Assembly (NCBI GenBank): GCA_012728535.1
Contig: JAAYEX010000170.1
Span: 1 to 8,572, forward strand
Direction of reading: 5' to 3'
DNA from: Clostridiaceae bacterium
GTDB lineage: Bacteria > Bacillota > Clostridia > Saccharofermentanales > DTU023
DNA length: 8,572 nucleotides
Shown here: positions 7,328 to 8,572 of the stretch, in pieces
Layout of the letters: each line of letters opens with the position of its first letter
How positions within the stretch are numbered: position 1 is the first letter of the stretch
Made by a program: the position numbers and the translations under genes
Notes under the pieces: model-generated
Seen by the model: only the letters and a program-made list of their open reading frames with translations
Told to the model about the DNA's origin: nothing
Databases searched by the model: none

Positions 7328-8206
7328 ATGTCACAGGAAAAGAACACACAAAACTTCAGATATAAAACTTACGACACCGCCTGGTGCCCCGGCTGCGGTG
7401 ACTTCGGTATCCTGGCCAGCCTGAAAGCTGCAGTAGAAGAACTGGAATTAGATCCGCATAAGATCGTCTTTGCCGGAGGAATCGGCCAGGCAGCCAAGAC
7501 CCCCCAGTACATCAGCGGTAACCGCTTCTGCGGCCTGCACGGACGGGCCCTGCCGGCCATGGCGGGAGCCAAACTGGCCAACGACGACCTGACCATTATC
7601 ATTAACACCGGTGACGGCGATAGCTACGGAGAAGGCGGCAACCATTTCATGGCGGCAATCCGCCGTAATGTCAATATCACCCACTTTGCCCACGACAATC
7701 AGGTCTACGGTCTGACACTGGGTCAGTCTTCACCTACCTCACTGCACGGCTATGTGACTGGTTCACAGCCCTACGGTTCATATAACGAGCCGATGAACCC
7801 TGTTGCCACGGCTCTGATCATGGGAGCAGGTTTTGTCGCCCGCGGCTTTGCCGGCGATCAGAAGCAGCTGAAAGAATTGATGAAGGCAGCAATTGCCTAC
7901 GAGGGCTATGCCCTGGTCGATATTTTCCAGCCCTGCGTCAGCTTCAATAAAGTAAACACCTATGCCTGGTACAAGGAACATGTCCGTCCGGTCGGCGACG
8001 ACCATGACCCGACAAACTTTGACCAGGCACTTAAAGCTGCCCTGACCTTTGAAGGTGCAGATGGTGCCGGCATTCCCACGGGTATCCTCTACAATGTAAA
8101 AAGACCCGACTACAAGGCGCAAAGCGCGGTCTTGCAGCGTGGGCCCCTGCTGAAACAGGGAGCAGACTACAGCTTCCTGGAAGGAGAAATCAGAAAATTC
8201 GCCTAA
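7328..8206 (+). CDS. korB: 2-oxoacid:ferredoxin oxidoreductase beta subunit, variant Fe-S cysteines
   Basis: A 292-residue partner of KorA that binds thiamine diphosphate and normally one 4Fe-4S cluster. The N-terminal WCPGCGDFG gives Cys20 and Cys23; the ThDP/Mg signature is GDGDSYGEGGNH (95-106) with the downstream NITHFAHDNQVYGLTLGQ (116-133) typical of KorB. The C-terminal FQPC places Cys203 where the family has its last cluster ligand. Unusually, the GIGC motif that carries the third ligand reads GIGQ (Gln54, codon 7487-7489), while a cysteine appears at 68 (FCGLHG) where many relatives have FHTLHG or similar. Length and all ThDP residues are normal. There is no ferredoxin domain and no delta subunit nearby, consistent with the two-subunit Kor type. 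A weak AGG at 7318-7320 precedes the ATG; translation is probably coupled to korA. Confidence 0.93.
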   Translation: MSQEKNTQNFRYKTYDTAWCPGCGDFGILASLKAAVEELELDPHKIVFAGGIGQAAKTPQYISGNRFCGLHGRALPAMAGAKLANDDLTIIINTGDGDSYGEGGNHFMAAIRRNVNITHFAHDNQVYGLTLGQSSPTSLHGYVTGSQPYGSYNEPMNPVATALIMGAGFVARGFAGDQKQLKELMKAAIAYEGYALVDIFQPCVSFNKVNTYAWYKEHVRPVGDDHDPTNFDQALKAALTFEGADGAGIPTGILYNVKRPDYKAQSAVLQRGPLLKQGADYSFLEGEIRKFA

Positions 8207-8225
8207 AGGCCCTGCTGCATAATTT

Positions 8226-8237
8226 GGTGCCAGGCAC
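8226..8237. repeat. Palindromic repeat GGTGCCAGGCAC, copy 2
   Basis: A 12-bp match to the palindrome at 4051-4062, differing only in the final base (G at 8238 in place of C). Its core GTGCCAGGCAC is a perfect inverted repeat around the central A. It starts 20 nt after the korB stop and is followed at once by the 12-bp tandem repeat and the hairpin. Confidence 0.6.
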
Positions 8238-8257
8238 GATTTGATTCACGATTTGAT
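8235..8257. repeat. 12-bp tandem direct repeat (CACGATTTGAT units)
   Basis: CACGATTTGAT occurs at 8235-8245 and again at 8247-8257, giving two units with a 12-bp period. The first unit shares its first three bases with the end of the palindrome, and the second runs into the stem of the hairpin. A third, looser TTTGAT lies at 8267-8272. Function unknown. Confidence 0.65.
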
Positions 8258-8288
8258 GCAGGCAAGTTTGATCCACTTGTCTGCATCA
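8254..8288. repeat. 14-bp stem hairpin downstream of korB
   Basis: TGATGCAGGCAAGT (8254-8267) pairs with ACTTGTCTGCATCA (8275-8288) across a 7-nt loop. Thirteen of the 14 pairs are Watson-Crick and the other is a G-T pair, which would be a G-U wobble in plus-strand RNA. No T-run follows on either strand, so it is not a canonical intrinsic terminator. It may protect the 3' end of the korAB transcript or be part of a dispersed repeat element. Confidence 0.65.
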
Positions 8289-8316
8289 TCTGCTGGCGGC
8301 CGACGGCAGGCACGGC

Positions 8317-8322
8317 TATACT
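8317..8322 (+). promoter_or_regulatory. Candidate -10 box (TATACT) for the DUF4085-like gene
   Basis: TATACT matches the -10 consensus at five of six bases and lies 25 nt before the ATG at 8348, leaving room for a short leader. The position for a -35 box (8294-8299, TGGCGG) is a poor match. Prediction only. Confidence 0.35.
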
Positions 8323-8347
8323 GTAGAAAAAACACGAACAGGTGCTT

Positions 8348-8572
8348 ATGAAATATTTGACCAAAGAATGGTATAAGAAATCCAATCTGACTGATCTTCA
8401 CTTTGATCTGGAAATAATCGATGAAGCAGCGGATAAGGATGACGACCTCTTCCAATCCCTTTATGAAGATGAAGAGCAACAATTTGTCGAGGACGAGAGA
8501 GAAGAGTACGATTACGACCCGCGCAATCTTTTTGATGAAGACAGCTTTGACCTGGAATCCGACCTGCTGGAC
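8348..8572 (+). CDS. DUF4085-like acidic protein, 3' end cut by window
   Basis: An open frame of 75 codons with no stop runs from the ATG at 8348 to the right edge. The opening MKYLTKEWYKK closely resembles the start of DUF4085-family proteins of Firmicutes (often MKYFTKEWY), which are of unknown function. The rest is strikingly acidic: 28 of the 75 visible residues are Asp or Glu, with clusters at 31-33, 40-43, 48-53 and 63-65, and only seven Lys/Arg. A weak AGG at 8340-8342 precedes the start by 5 nt. The gene lies 141 bp after korB, beyond the repeat and hairpin region, and likely has its own promoter. The family call rests on the N-terminal signature only. Confidence 0.6.
   Translation, partial: MKYLTKEWYKKSNLTDLHFDLEIIDEAADKDDDLFQSLYEDEEQQFVEDEREEYDYDPRNLFDEDSFDLESDLLD

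Overview
The window reads as chromosomal DNA of a strictly anaerobic, Firmicutes-like bacterium, most plausibly an uncultivated member of Clostridia. This is inferred from: a two-subunit 2-oxoacid:ferredoxin oxidoreductase; an aldo/keto reductase with a C-terminal double 4Fe-4S domain; a MurE-type ligase whose motifs resemble those of Gram-positive cocci; small families common in clostridial genomes (a PF06262-like metallopeptidase and a DUF4085-like protein); and strong AGGAGG-type ribosome binding sites. Base composition looks mid-range and fairly even. No phage, IS element, CRISPR array, tRNA or rRNA was recognised.

Layout. Bases 1-3640 hold four plus-strand genes with gaps of 46, 17 and 13 nt, probably one transcript: a MurE-like ligase cut by the left edge, a ferredoxin-domain aldo/keto reductase, a uridine-kinase-like P-loop kinase and a metallo-beta-lactamase-fold hydrolase. 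The hydrolase converges on a minus-strand HExxH metallopeptidase, and their stop codons share four bases. A small plus-strand YjdJ-type acetyltransferase follows, then a minus-strand EamA/DMT-type transporter. From 5511 to 8206 lie korA (gamma and alpha domains fused) and korB, 8 nt apart, encoding a complete ferredoxin-dependent 2-oxoacid oxidoreductase. The right edge cuts a very acidic DUF4085-like gene that starts at 8348.

How the genes fit together. KorAB would oxidise a 2-oxoacid to its acyl-CoA (or run in reverse) and exchange electrons with ferredoxin. The ferredoxin-domain aldo/keto reductase is a possible but unproven consumer of such electrons. The other genes look like ordinary housekeeping or accessory functions without a clear common pathway.

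The points most worth a second look are: (i) KorB lacks the cysteine of the usual GIGC motif and carries a cysteine elsewhere; (ii) two copies of a GTGCCAGGCAC palindrome lie in intergenic DNA, one at the metallopeptidase 5' end and one next to a 14-bp hairpin and a 12-bp tandem repeat; (iii) the metallopeptidase may be read from a leaderless message; (iv) the MurE-like ligase has non-DAP-type motifs. I did not find evidence for a wholly new multi-gene system here.
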